A DNA stretch of 33,163 nucleotides, taken from NCBI GenBank assembly GCA_949288785.1, contig CASELQ010000026.1, positions 1 through 33,163 on the forward strand, read 5' to 3'. A program made the translations under genes and the position numbers. The notes beneath the pieces are model-generated. The model did not search any database. It was not told where the DNA came from and worked only from the letters and a program-made list of their open reading frames with translations. This stretch comes from an uncultured Eubacteriales bacterium. GTDB lineage: Bacteria > Bacillota > Clostridia > Christensenellales > Borkfalkiaceae. Positions within the stretch are counted from its first letter, which is position 1; every line of letters starts with the position of its first letter. Below, one piece after another: positions 1 through 7,047 of this stretch.

Positions 1-36
1 GTGGTTGAGAGCGACAGCAGGCTGGTGATATTATGA
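1..36 (+). CDS. cas2: Cas2, C-terminal 11 residues only (type II-A)
   Basis: Frame 1 reads VVESDSRLVIL and then TGA at 34-36. The gene begins left of the window. The stop overlaps the csn2 start by 4 bp (ATGA, 33-36), the tight coupling expected in a cas1-cas2-csn2 operon. The 'DSRLV' ending resembles the C-termini of type II-A Cas2 proteins as I remember them. Cas2 is the structural dimer at the centre of the Cas1-Cas2 spacer integrase. The call rests mainly on position before csn2 and the overlap, because only 11 residues are visible. Confidence 0.7.
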   Translation: MVESDSRLVIL

Positions 37-701
37 AACTTGCACATTATAACCTGGAACAGGTTATTGAGATTGTTCCCGGCAGTGTCAACGTGCTCGT
101 TATAGAACCGGAAGATAAGTTTTATAACTGTTGCGCGGAACTTTGCGGGCAGATTGCGGGGGAACCCGGCAATTTTTGCCTTTCCGAGGGAGATGAAACG
201 CTTAACCTTGCAAAGACGGCGGCATTTGTTTCCGATTATCTTTCATTAAGCGTGAACGATAAAAAGTTTGTCCCCAAACTTTATCACAATTTAAAAGAGA
301 TTGCGGAAAGCCGTTTTGCGGAGGAGTGGCAGCAAATAAATTTGTCCGTTACGGCGCTCTTTGATAAACTCAACGCGGAGAGCGATTGCCCCATAGATTA
401 TAACGAAGAGAGCGGGGTACAGGAACTTTTTAAAGCTTTCGGCGTGTGTATGCGTAAAGAAGAAACTTTGCTTGAAAATTTGCTGCTCTTTGTCCGCGCC
501 CATGTGTTTTTGTTAAAGACGCGCTGTTTTTTCTTTATAAACCTTAAAACCGTGCTTACGGAAAAACAGTTAAAGGCTTTTTATCATGAAACTGAGTTGG
601 CGGAAATTTGCGTGTTTTTGTTGGAAAATACCTGTAAGCCAAAACTTCCGGGGGAAACGGTTACGGTTATTGACCGCGATTTGTGCGAATTTCTTGCATA
701 A
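33..701 (+). CDS. csn2: Csn2, type II-A CRISPR adaptation protein
   Basis: This 222-residue protein has the Csn2 layout. It starts MKLAHYNLEQVIEI, continues with the strand 'VNVLVIEP', and has a helical middle containing 'CPIDYNEESGVQELFKAFGV'. It ends with a 'FFINLKTVLTEKQL' segment, 'ICVFLLEN' and 'VTVIDRDLCEFL', which match the conserved C-terminal half of the family. Length matches the usual 220 or so residues. Csn2 forms a tetrameric calcium-dependent ring on DNA ends and works with Cas1, Cas2 and Cas9 in spacer acquisition. Its presence marks the locus as subtype II-A. The start overlaps the cas2 stop, so it is probably translationally coupled; no good Shine-Dalgarno is visible. A CRISPR leader and array follow directly, the standard II-A order. 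Confidence 0.93.
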   Translation: MKLAHYNLEQVIEIVPGSVNVLVIEPEDKFYNCCAELCGQIAGEPGNFCLSEGDETLNLAKTAAFVSDYLSLSVNDKKFVPKLYHNLKEIAESRFAEEWQQINLSVTALFDKLNAESDCPIDYNEESGVQELFKAFGVCMRKEETLLENLLLFVRAHVFLLKTRCFFFINLKTVLTEKQLKAFYHETELAEICVFLLENTCKPKLPGETVTVIDRDLCEFLA

Positions 702-722
702 AGGCGGGTTTTATGTTATAAT
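694..722 (+). promoter_or_regulatory. Promoter for the CRISPR array
   Basis: TTGCAT (694-699), a 17-bp spacer, and TATAAT (717-722) with an extended -10 TGT just before it. The -35 box overlaps the csn2 stop codon. Transcription would begin near 729, about 64 nt before the first repeat, giving a pre-crRNA promoter independent of the cas operon. Confidence 0.7.
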
Positions 723-792
723 TTATGCAGATAATGCCATTTATACCGTTTTGAATTTCTGCGTGTGGTGCGTAAAAATACTCGAATTTGAG
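702..792 (+). promoter_or_regulatory. CRISPR leader with ATTTGAG anchor
   Basis: This is the AT-rich 91-bp segment between the csn2 stop and the first repeat. Its last 7 bases (786-792) are ATTTGAG, directly abutting repeat 1. ATTTGAG is the leader-end sequence reported as the recognition site for spacer integration in a group of type II-A systems, for example in streptococci and enterococci. This fixes array polarity: new spacers would enter at 793. Confidence 0.8.
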
Positions 793-1026
793 GTTTGAGT
801 ATGGTGTTATTCTGAACGGTAGTCAAACCTTTCCCGACCTTCCACCCTTTCGAAGTGTGTTTGAGTATGGTGTTATTCTGAACGGTAGTCAAACCATATA
901 ACACGAATACACAAATTAAAGAAGGTTTGAGTATGGTGTTATTCTGAACGGTAGTTTTGTTTCCGCTTATGGCTTGTGCGTTGGGAACAGTTTTGAATAT
1001 GGTGTTTTAAGTCTTGCGGCAATCTG
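793..1026 (+). CRISPR. Short type II-A CRISPR array, four repeats (last two degenerate), three 30-bp spacers
   Basis: Repeats are 36 bp, starting GTTTGAGTATGGTGTTATTC and ending GGTAGTCAAAC. Repeat 1 is 793-828 and repeat 2 is 859-894; the two are identical. Repeat 3 (925-960) matches until its last 5 bases, TTTGT instead of CAAAC. Repeat 4 (991-1026) keeps only about its first 18 bases with a few changes (TTTTGAATATGGTGTTTT). Spacers are 829-858, 895-924 and 961-990, all exactly 30 bp; the register is kept through the degenerate repeat 4. Repeat ends GTTTGA and CAAAC are typical of type II. Decay at the leader-distal end is expected for the oldest repeats. Spacer targets cannot be judged here. 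Confidence 0.95.
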
Positions 1027-1056
1027 CCCCCGGCTCTTTAATGAGCGCGGGGGCAG
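1024..1056 (+). terminator. Hairpin ending the CRISPR transcript
   Basis: CTGCCCCCG and GCTC pair with GAGC and CGGGGGCAG (one bulge), loop TTTAAT, followed by AAGTCTTTTAATTT. The T-rich stretch is imperfect, but the position right after the last degenerate repeat fits a pre-crRNA terminator. Confidence 0.6.
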
Positions 1057-1253
1057 AAGTCTTTTAATTTGCCGTAACTTTTTATAACAGAGTTTATTTA
1101 TCATAAGCAGGACGTTAAAGACAGACAAAATTTTCATAAAGCCATTATCAGAAAAGAGATTTCCCGCATTATCGTGTGCTCTTTTACATAATATATCTTT
1201 GCGGACGGGCAAATTTTTCCAAAGCAAGCTGAAAAATAACATTTCCGAACACA
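1057..1253. other. Non-coding, AT-rich stretch with no recognised gene
   Basis: This lies between the array terminator and the promoter of the oxidoreductase. I looked for an anti-repeat (a TAACACCATACTCAAAC-like sequence) that would mark a tracrRNA and found none. The only open frame is an unsupported minus-strand one. Confidence 0.5.
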
Positions 1254-1321
1254 TTTATTTTATTTTTTACTCTTTTTGTTTTTTATTGTGCATTGAACGG
1301 CGCCCTGTCGGGTGATAAAAT
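1254..1321 (+). promoter_or_regulatory. Promoter of the Gfo/Idh/MocA gene with T-rich upstream element
   Basis: TTGAAC (1293-1298), 17-bp spacer, TAAAAT (1316-1321). The 39 bp upstream are almost all T and A with the core TTTTTTATTGTG. The segment 1254-1298 matches 2750-2794, upstream of the next gene, at about 39 of 45 positions, with -35 and -10 boxes in the same register. It may be an UP-type element or a shared binding site. Confidence 0.75.
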
Positions 1322-1344
1322 ATATACGGCGGGAGGGAAGATTC

Positions 1345-2661
1345 ATGAAGAAAATTAAAATCGTAATACTCGGTTACGGCGATCGATGTGCGCGTTATGC
1401 TCGCTATGCCTTTATCCACCCGGAAGAGGCGGAGATTGTGGGGGCGATAGACCTTAATCCCCTTAAACTTTCCCGGGCGAAAGAGGAATTAGGGCTTAGC
1501 GAGGGGCAGATTTTCAGCAGTATAGAAGAGTTTTTGGCAAAAAACATTTCGTGCGACGTGGTAATTAACGGGACGATGGACCAGTATCATTACGAAACTT
1601 CGGTAAAACTGTTGGACCGCGGTTATAATCTGCTGCTTGAAAAGCCGGTTACTGCCGACGTGCGGGAACTTATTGACTTACGGCGCCGCGCCGAAAAGAA
1701 CGGCTGCAAGGTGGTGGTCTGCCACGTTTTAAGATATACGCCCTTCTATTCTTCCGTCAAAAAAATAATAGACAGCGGCAGGATAGGCAAGATAGTGGAT
1801 ATGCAGTTAAACGAACACGTCTGGTACGGGCATTTTGTAAACGCCTATGTGCGCGGGAAGTGGCGGAGCGAAAAAGAGTGCGGTTCCGGGCTGCTGCTTG
1901 CCAAGTGCTGCCACGATACCGACCTTATGTGCTGGCTGAACAACAATTCGGCGCCCGAAAAGGTGTCTTCATTCGGCACGAGAAATTTTTTCCGCAAGGA
2001 GAACGCGCCCGAAAATTCCACGGAGTACTGTTATAACTGCCCCCATCGCGGCACCTGTATGTTCGACGCGTATAAAATGGAACTTGAAAAAGATTTTATA
2101 CCGTTCTACACCTGGGCGGGGATAGGAAAGCCGCTTGACGAGATAACCGAAGAGGACAAATGCGAATTTTTAAAGCACGACGTGTACGGGCAGTGCGTTT
2201 TCAAAACGGATATGGATCTGGTAGACAAACAGTGCGTGAGCGTTCAGTTTGAAAACGGTTCGCTTGCGACTCTTACCGTAGTGGGCGGAACAAGTAAGGC
2301 GGGCAGGCATCTGCACATAATATGCGAATACGGCGAGATAGTGGGGTATATTGAGGATAATAAGTTTATTCTCCGCGAGTTTGACAAAGTAAACATAACG
2401 CATAAAGACACGCTTATAGATTTGAGCGTTCCGCAGGCGGAGGAAGAAAAGGATAATTCGGTTGCGGGGCATTACGGCGGAGATTACTATATAATGCGCG
2501 ACCTGGTGCGGTTTTTGAACGGCGAAAAAACTTCGGTGGCAACCACCGTGATAGAAGATTCGGTAAACGGGCATTTAATCTGTTACGCCGCCGAAAAGAG
2601 CCGCAAGACCGACCGAGCGGTGTATCTGAAAGAATTTGCGGCGGAGGCTGGGGAGCGTTAA
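1345..2661 (+). CDS. Gfo/Idh/MocA family NAD(P)-dependent oxidoreductase
   Basis: This is a 438-residue protein. The N-terminal Rossmann fold begins 'KIVILGYGDR' and is followed by an acidic strand end 'VGAIDLNP'. The family hallmark 'LLEKPVT' follows about residue 100; its lysine is the usual catalytic residue. A central segment carries 'CYNCPHRGTC', a cysteine cluster seen in a subset of these enzymes. The C-terminal substrate domain includes 'ENGSLATLTVVGG'. Members oxidise or reduce sugars, inositols or related polyols; the substrate cannot be told from sequence. I chose ATG 1345 because GGGAGGGA lies 7 bp upstream; the in-frame GTG at 1312 lies within the promoter region. It is first in a cluster with M81, M24 and ASRT-family genes and shares its promoter architecture with the M81 gene. 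Confidence 0.9.
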   Translation: MKKIKIVILGYGDRCARYARYAFIHPEEAEIVGAIDLNPLKLSRAKEELGLSEGQIFSSIEEFLAKNISCDVVINGTMDQYHYETSVKLLDRGYNLLLEKPVTADVRELIDLRRRAEKNGCKVVVCHVLRYTPFYSSVKKIIDSGRIGKIVDMQLNEHVWYGHFVNAYVRGKWRSEKECGSGLLLAKCCHDTDLMCWLNNNSAPEKVSSFGTRNFFRKENAPENSTEYCYNCPHRGTCMFDAYKMELEKDFIPFYTWAGIGKPLDEITEEDKCEFLKHDVYGQCVFKTDMDLVDKQCVSVQFENGSLATLTVVGGTSKAGRHLHIICEYGEIVGYIEDNKFILREFDKVNITHKDTLIDLSVPQAEEEKDNSVAGHYGGDYYIMRDLVRFLNGEKTSVATTVIEDSVNGHLICYAAEKSRKTDRAVYLKEFAAEAGER

Positions 2662-2788
2662 AGAGGAGTTTAACCGCTTACCCCGATATAAATACGTCAG
2701 CCCGGGTTATATAAATATAAAAGCCCTAAAATGAGGCGGGTAAGGGTAATTTGTTTTATTTTTTACTTTTTTCGTTTTTTATTGTGTA
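2662..2788. other. Intergenic region between oxidoreductase and M81 peptidase
   Basis: No open frame. It contains AT-rich DNA and, from 2750, the T-rich element shared with the region before the oxidoreductase gene. No convincing terminator was seen, so read-through from the upstream gene is possible. Confidence 0.5.
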
Positions 2789-2817
2789 TTGTAAGCGCAA
2801 TGTTAATATGATAAAAT
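2789..2817 (+). promoter_or_regulatory. Promoter of the M81 peptidase gene
   Basis: TTGTAA (2789-2794), 17-bp spacer, TAAAAT (2812-2817). It is preceded by the T-rich 39-bp element that also precedes the oxidoreductase promoter at 1293, at the same distance. Confidence 0.75.
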
Positions 2818-2843
2818 AATACAGACGGAGAAGGAAAAGCAAC

Positions 2844-4232
2844 ATGAAAGTTATAGTAGCGTCTTTTCAGTGCGAATCGAACAGCAAGACCAAAATGCAC
2901 CCGGACAAAGGTGATTTCGAGTATTTTACCGGCGAGAACATTTTTAAAAAACTCGTGGTAAAAAACGCGCTTAAAAACGCGGGATTTGAAATCGTACCTT
3001 CCATATACGCAAACGCGCTGCCGACCGGCACCGTTACGCGGGATATTTACGATTATTACGAGCGGCAGATTATAGCCACCGTAAAGGCCAACCCGGATGC
3101 GGACGGGATATACATGTACGTTCACGGCAGTATGGAAGTAGACGGCATAGGCAGCGGCGAACTGTATATGCTTAAAGAGATACGCGCCGTAACCGGGGCA
3201 AAACCCATTATAGCGCTGACCATGGACCTGCACGCCAATATAACGCAGGAGCTGGGGAATTATGCGGACATAATCTGCGGATATAAAACCGCCCCGCACG
3301 TGGACCAGGCGGAAAGCCAGATGCGCGCCGTAAACGCTCTTATATACTGCCTTAAAAACGGCGTAAGACCTTTTACGTACGTGCAGAAAGTTCCCATGCT
3401 GGTAAAGGGAGATACCATGCTCACGGCAAACGAGCCCCTTTTATCGCTCGAAGAGTATACCCGCGGGCTGGAAAGAAAAGAGGACGTGTTCGGCGCCAAT
3501 CTGTTTTTCGGGCACTGCTGGGTGGATGCGGTAAATACCAGCGCTTCCGCCGTGGCGAGCGCCCGAACGGAGCAAAGGGCAACGGAACTTGCCAAAGAGC
3601 TTGCGGATAAGCTGTGGAGCACCCGCAAAGAATATAAATTTTTGATAGAGGCGGAATCGCCCGAGGAGTGCGTGCGGCGCGCCCTTGCGGGCAAGGAAAA
3701 CCGCATATTCATAACCGACAGCGGAGATAATACGACCGCCGGCGCGGAGGGCGACAGGACGGATATCCTTAAAATGCTCATCGCCGCAAAGCCCGAAAAG
3801 CGGTGCTGCGTGGCGGGTATAACCGATTCCGACACGGTGAAGGCGTTATTGAATATGGAGCCGGGCGCGCCCGTGAGTTTGGCGGGGCTTGGCGCCGGGG
3901 CATTTAAGTGCCGCGGCAAAATTTTAGGCTGGGCAAAGGAAATAATAGGGAACAGCGTAACCGTATCTTTCGGCAAGGTAGACGCGGTGTTCACCGAAAA
4001 ACGCAGCGCGTTCATAGAAGAGGGCAACTTTATAAAGGCGGGGCTGGACGTAACCGAATATCGCGTGGTAGTGGTGAAACTCGGCTACCTGTTCGCCGAA
4101 TTAAAGCCCTTTGCGGACAGGGAGTTGTTTGCGCTGTCTAGCGGTTCGAGTTGCGTGGAACTATCGAGATTAAATCTTAAAAATATAGTGAGACCCATTT
4201 TCCCGCTCGAGGACTTTGAGTGGAAGGCATAA
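2844..4232 (+). CDS. M81 family metallopeptidase (MlrC / microcystinase-like)
   Basis: This 462-residue protein has the two-domain MlrC architecture. The N-terminal domain begins 'VIVASFQCESNS' and contains 'MYVHGSM', 'LTMDLHANIT' and 'GYKTAPHVDQAE', which carry the His and Asp residues of the predicted zinc site. The C-terminal domain contains 'ITDSGDNTTAGAEGD'. The founding member opens the cyclic peptide microcystin, but most relatives sit in catabolic clusters and act on unknown amide substrates; that is more likely here. Start ATG 2844 follows GGAGAAGG. Neighbours are a Gfo/Idh/MocA oxidoreductase upstream and an M24 protein downstream, all on the plus strand, which suggests one pathway. 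Cytoplasmic: no signal peptide is visible. Confidence 0.9.
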   Translation: MKVIVASFQCESNSKTKMHPDKGDFEYFTGENIFKKLVVKNALKNAGFEIVPSIYANALPTGTVTRDIYDYYERQIIATVKANPDADGIYMYVHGSMEVDGIGSGELYMLKEIRAVTGAKPIIALTMDLHANITQELGNYADIICGYKTAPHVDQAESQMRAVNALIYCLKNGVRPFTYVQKVPMLVKGDTMLTANEPLLSLEEYTRGLERKEDVFGANLFFGHCWVDAVNTSASAVASARTEQRATELAKELADKLWSTRKEYKFLIEAESPEECVRRALAGKENRIFITDSGDNTTAGAEGDRTDILKMLIAAKPEKRCCVAGITDSDTVKALLNMEPGAPVSLAGLGAGAFKCRGKILGWAKEIIGNSVTVSFGKVDAVFTEKRSAFIEEGNFIKAGLDVTEYRVVVVKLGYLFAELKPFADRELFALSSGSSCVELSRLNLKNIVRPIFPLEDFEWKA

Positions 4233-4316
4233 TAAACGCCGACGGTCCGCAGTAAGTGCTTTGTCCCGTCAATCGGGCTGATATAAATATCAATATAAAA
4301 AATTAAGGAGTAAAAT

Positions 4317-5489
4317 ATGGCATACTACAACAAGGCAGAAACGGAAAAGAGGATAGCAAAGGTGGTGGACCTTCTGAACGAGAAGGACACCGACATAGCG
4401 ATAATATATTTTGACGAACTGAACGTGGCTAACGGCTGGTATCTTACCGGCTGGGTGGGGCAGTTTGAAAAGGGCGCCGTGCTCATAGGCAGGGACGGAA
4501 CCGCCATGCTTTTGGGCGGCCCCGAAAGCGAGCCCTTTGCAAAGCAGTCTTCCGCAATAAACGACACGCGTTGCTTTACCGTGTTCATGGTGCCGGACGA
4601 GGAATATCCCAACGCCACTATAATAGGCTTTAAGGAGCTATTTGCAGAACTCTCCGCAAAATTCCCCGTAAAGCGCGTCGGGCTTGTGGGCACTAACGAT
4701 ATGCCTTACGCCGTTCACCGCGACCTGGTAAAAGGGTTTGAGGGCTGCGATATAGTGGACCTTACGGAGGACTATCTCAAATTCCGCTACGTAAAGAGCG
4801 ATTGGGAAGTGGAGCAGGCGCGCGCCGCCACCCGGCTTGCCTGCAAGGCATATAAAGCCATGATGGAAAAGATCGGCGACGGGGTAAAGGAGTATGAAGT
4901 TGCCGCCGCGGGCGAGGCCGTGTGCCGCGCAAACGGCGCGAACAGTTTTGCTTTCCAGACGATAGTGGGCAGCGGAGTAAGGGCAAATGCCGTGGTACCT
5001 ACCGCCACCGATCGCGCGATGAAAAACGGCGAGCTGGTCATGCTGGGTATTGCGCCCAGAATAAACGGTTACGCCGGAACTTTCGGGCATACCGTACCCG
5101 TGAGCGGGGAATATTCGCCCGAGCAGAAAAAATGCCTTAAAGACATGATAGAGGTAATGAAACTCACCAAGAGCATGTTAAAAATAGGCGCCAAGGGCAA
5201 GGATATAGATAAAGCGGGCAGAAAACTCTATGAAAAGGGCGGCTATTTAAAATACCTCGTGTGCCCCTTTGCTCACACCATGGGGCTTATGGAGGCGGAA
5301 GCGCCCTTCTTCGGCCCCAAAAGCGAAGACGTGCTTGAAAAGAATATGATAGTAAACGTGGACGTAAGCTTTTTCGGGCACCCCGAATTCCACGGGCTCA
5401 GGGTGGAAACCTGCTACGTTATAACCGAAAACGGCGCCGAACCGCTCTGCCCGGAATTTGAAGAAGAACTGTTCAATTACGTTAAATAA
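4317..5489 (+). CDS. M24 pita-bread-fold hydrolase (Xaa-Pro peptidase/creatinase-like), metal site altered
   Basis: This 390-residue protein has a creatinase-type N-terminal domain (to about residue 160, with 'GWYLTGWVG') and a C-terminal pita-bread domain. In typical dimetal members two Asp, one His and two Glu bind metal. Here, by eye alignment, the two Asp positions are Gly244 ('VMLGIAP') and Thr255 ('GYAGTFGHT'). His320 ('FAHTMGL') remains, the first Glu is Asp349 ('NVDVSFFG'), and the last Glu is Glu364 ('RVETC'). It may therefore be a metal-independent hydrolase like creatinase, or inactive as a peptidase. AAGGAG lies 7 bp before ATG 4317. It lies 84 bp after the M81 gene and 45 bp before the ASRT-family gene, so it is likely co-transcribed with them. 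Confidence 0.87.
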   Translation: MAYYNKAETEKRIAKVVDLLNEKDTDIAIIYFDELNVANGWYLTGWVGQFEKGAVLIGRDGTAMLLGGPESEPFAKQSSAINDTRCFTVFMVPDEEYPNATIIGFKELFAELSAKFPVKRVGLVGTNDMPYAVHRDLVKGFEGCDIVDLTEDYLKFRYVKSDWEVEQARAATRLACKAYKAMMEKIGDGVKEYEVAAAGEAVCRANGANSFAFQTIVGSGVRANAVVPTATDRAMKNGELVMLGIAPRINGYAGTFGHTVPVSGEYSPEQKKCLKDMIEVMKLTKSMLKIGAKGKDIDKAGRKLYEKGGYLKYLVCPFAHTMGLMEAEAPFFGPKSEDVLEKNMIVNVDVSFFGHPEFHGLRVETCYVITENGAEPLCPEFEEELFNYVK

Positions 5490-5534
5490 GTAAAATAGCG
5501 CGGCGGAAAAATTACCGCCGTAAAGGAGACTGTT

Positions 5535-5900
5535 ATGGAAAACGGAATGAAAAATTGGGTATTTTGCGACGGGGATCTGCCCCCCAAAGGGGATAACCCC
5601 GAATTTCAGGGGCACGAAGCGCTCATGATAACCAACGTATCCGATAAGGACGCGCATATCAGGATAAAGGTGCTGTTTGAGGACAAGGCGCCTTACGACA
5701 AGATAACGCTTGAACTGAAAGCGGAAAGAACCACCTGTTTAAGGCTTGATAAGCCCATAGGCAACGAAAAATATCAGATACCTTACGGGCAGTATGCTCT
5801 GCACGTTATATCGGACGTGCCCGTGTGCGCCTGCTTCGGCAGGCTGGACGTGCGCCAGAGCAATATGGCGTATTACAGCCTTTCGGGCTACGGTTTTTAA
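5535..5900 (+). CDS. ASRT-family protein (Anabaena sensory rhodopsin transducer-like)
   Basis: This 121-residue soluble beta-sandwich protein begins 'NWVFCDGDLPPKGDNP', has 'GHEALMITNVSDKDAHI' in the middle, and ends 'FGRLDVRQSNMAYYS'. This matches the small ASRT family by eye, including the 'DxRQ' motif near the C-terminus. The namesake relays signal from a rhodopsin in Anabaena, but most homologues are in bacteria without rhodopsin and beside carbohydrate genes. A role in sensing or binding a metabolite is inference. AAAGGAG lies 8 bp before ATG 5535. It is last in the cluster and is followed by a strong terminator. Confidence 0.85.
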   Translation: MENGMKNWVFCDGDLPPKGDNPEFQGHEALMITNVSDKDAHIRIKVLFEDKAPYDKITLELKAERTTCLRLDKPIGNEKYQIPYGQYALHVISDVPVCACFGRLDVRQSNMAYYSLSGYGF

Positions 5901-5954
5901 GGTTATCGGCGCGAACGGCTCTTGTGCCTTGTGAGAACGCACATACTTACTTCA

Positions 5955-6000
5955 CCCCTTATTCCCCGCGGTATTTCCGCACGGAATAAGGGGTTATATA
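5955..6000 (+). terminator. Terminator of the oxidoreductase-M81-M24-ASRT cluster
   Basis: CCCCTTATTCC (5955-5965) pairs with GGAATAAGGGG (5983-5993), with an inner GCGG/CCGC stem, followed by TTATATATTTAT. Confidence 0.8.
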
Positions 6001-6054
6001 TTTATCCCTAAAATTATTTCGGTGAACGGGCAGATATGAACGTGTATGTTTGAA

Positions 6055-6084
6055 TTGACAAATGCGGATAGGCGGTGATATAAT
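6055..6084 (+). promoter_or_regulatory. cysK promoter
   Basis: TTGACA (6055-6060), 18-bp spacer, TATAAT (6079-6084), both boxes at consensus. The 5' UTR would be about 27 nt, too short for a T-box or SAM riboswitch. Confidence 0.88.
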
Positions 6085-6117
6085 CGGATAAATAAGAGTC
6101 AACGTGAGGAGAGATAT

Positions 6118-7040
6118 ATGAGTGCCGTTTACGATTCGGTTACCGAACTTATAGGAAAAACGCCGATATTAAGGTTTAATAATTTAAAAAAGGAACTTGC
6201 GTTAAAGGGCAACATACTTGCAAAACTCGAATATCTGAACCCCGCCGGGTCGGTAAAGGACCGCGTGGCGCTCGCCATGATAGAAGACGCGGAAAAACGC
6301 GGGCTTTTAAAAGCGGGCGGCGTCATTATAGAACCCACCAGCGGGAACACCGGCATAGGGCTTTGCATGGTAGCGGCGGCACGCGGATACAGGGCGGTAA
6401 TAGTTATGCCGGAAACCATGTCCGCGGAGCGCAGGATGCTTATGAAGGCTTACGGCGCCGAACTTGTGCTTACGGATGGCAAGAAGGGTATGAGCGGCGC
6501 GATAGAAAAGGCGGAGGAACTTAAAAACAGTATGCCGGGCGCGATAATCGCGGGGCAGTTCACAAATCCCGTAAACCCAAAGGCGCATTATCTTACCACC
6601 GGTCCCGAAATCTGGGAAGATACCGAAGGCAGCGTTGCGGCTTTCGTTGCGGGCGTGGGCACGGGCGGCACCATAACCGGCGCGGGAAAATATTTGAAAG
6701 AGAAAAACCCCGGAATAAAAATTGTCGGGGCGGAGCCGTTTAATTCGGCGGTGATCTCGGGCGGCAAGGCGGGGCCGCATAACTTGCAGGGCATAGGCGC
6801 GGGCTTTGTGCCCGAGGTGCTTGACGTTTCTGTTATAGACGAAATGATAAAGGTAAAGGATGAGGAGGCTTACCGCGCCGGGAGGCTGTTGGCGCGGAGC
6901 GAGGGGGTGCTTGCGGGAATATCCTCGGGCGCGGCGCTCTTTGCGGCGCGAAGCGCGCGGAATTCGAGGGCAAAGATATTGCCGTGCTGCTGCCGGACAC
7001 GGGGGACAGGTATCTTTCCACCCCGCTCTTTGCGGAATAA
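6118..7040 (+). pseudogene. cysK: Cysteine synthase A with a C-terminal frameshift
   Basis: O-acetylserine sulfhydrylase makes cysteine from O-acetylserine and sulfide using PLP. Residues 1-280 are a clean match: 'NPAGSVKDR' with PLP lysine Lys47, 'EPTSGNTGIGL', 'AGVGTGGTITG' and 'AGISSGAALFAA'. Near 6945-6960 the frame breaks. The expected ending EFEGKDIAVLLPDTGDRY, then LSTPLFAE and a stop at 7038-7040, is read from codon 6960 in the frame reached by losing one base. Compared with typical relatives about 3 codons also seem missing, so a 10-base deletion is possible. As given, the original frame runs on into the next gene and ends at 7524. GAGGAG lies 6 bp before ATG 6118. The cause is either a real mutation or a sequencing/assembly error; about 90% of the enzyme is intact. 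Confidence 0.85.
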
Positions 7041-7047
7041 GCGCGTT

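Noticed and set aside
990..1060. Degenerate repeat 4 as a tracrRNA anti-repeat read from the minus strand
   Set aside because: On the minus strand the anti-repeat would be followed by array sequence and not by nexus and terminator hairpins, and the exact 30-bp spacing identifies it as a decayed array repeat.
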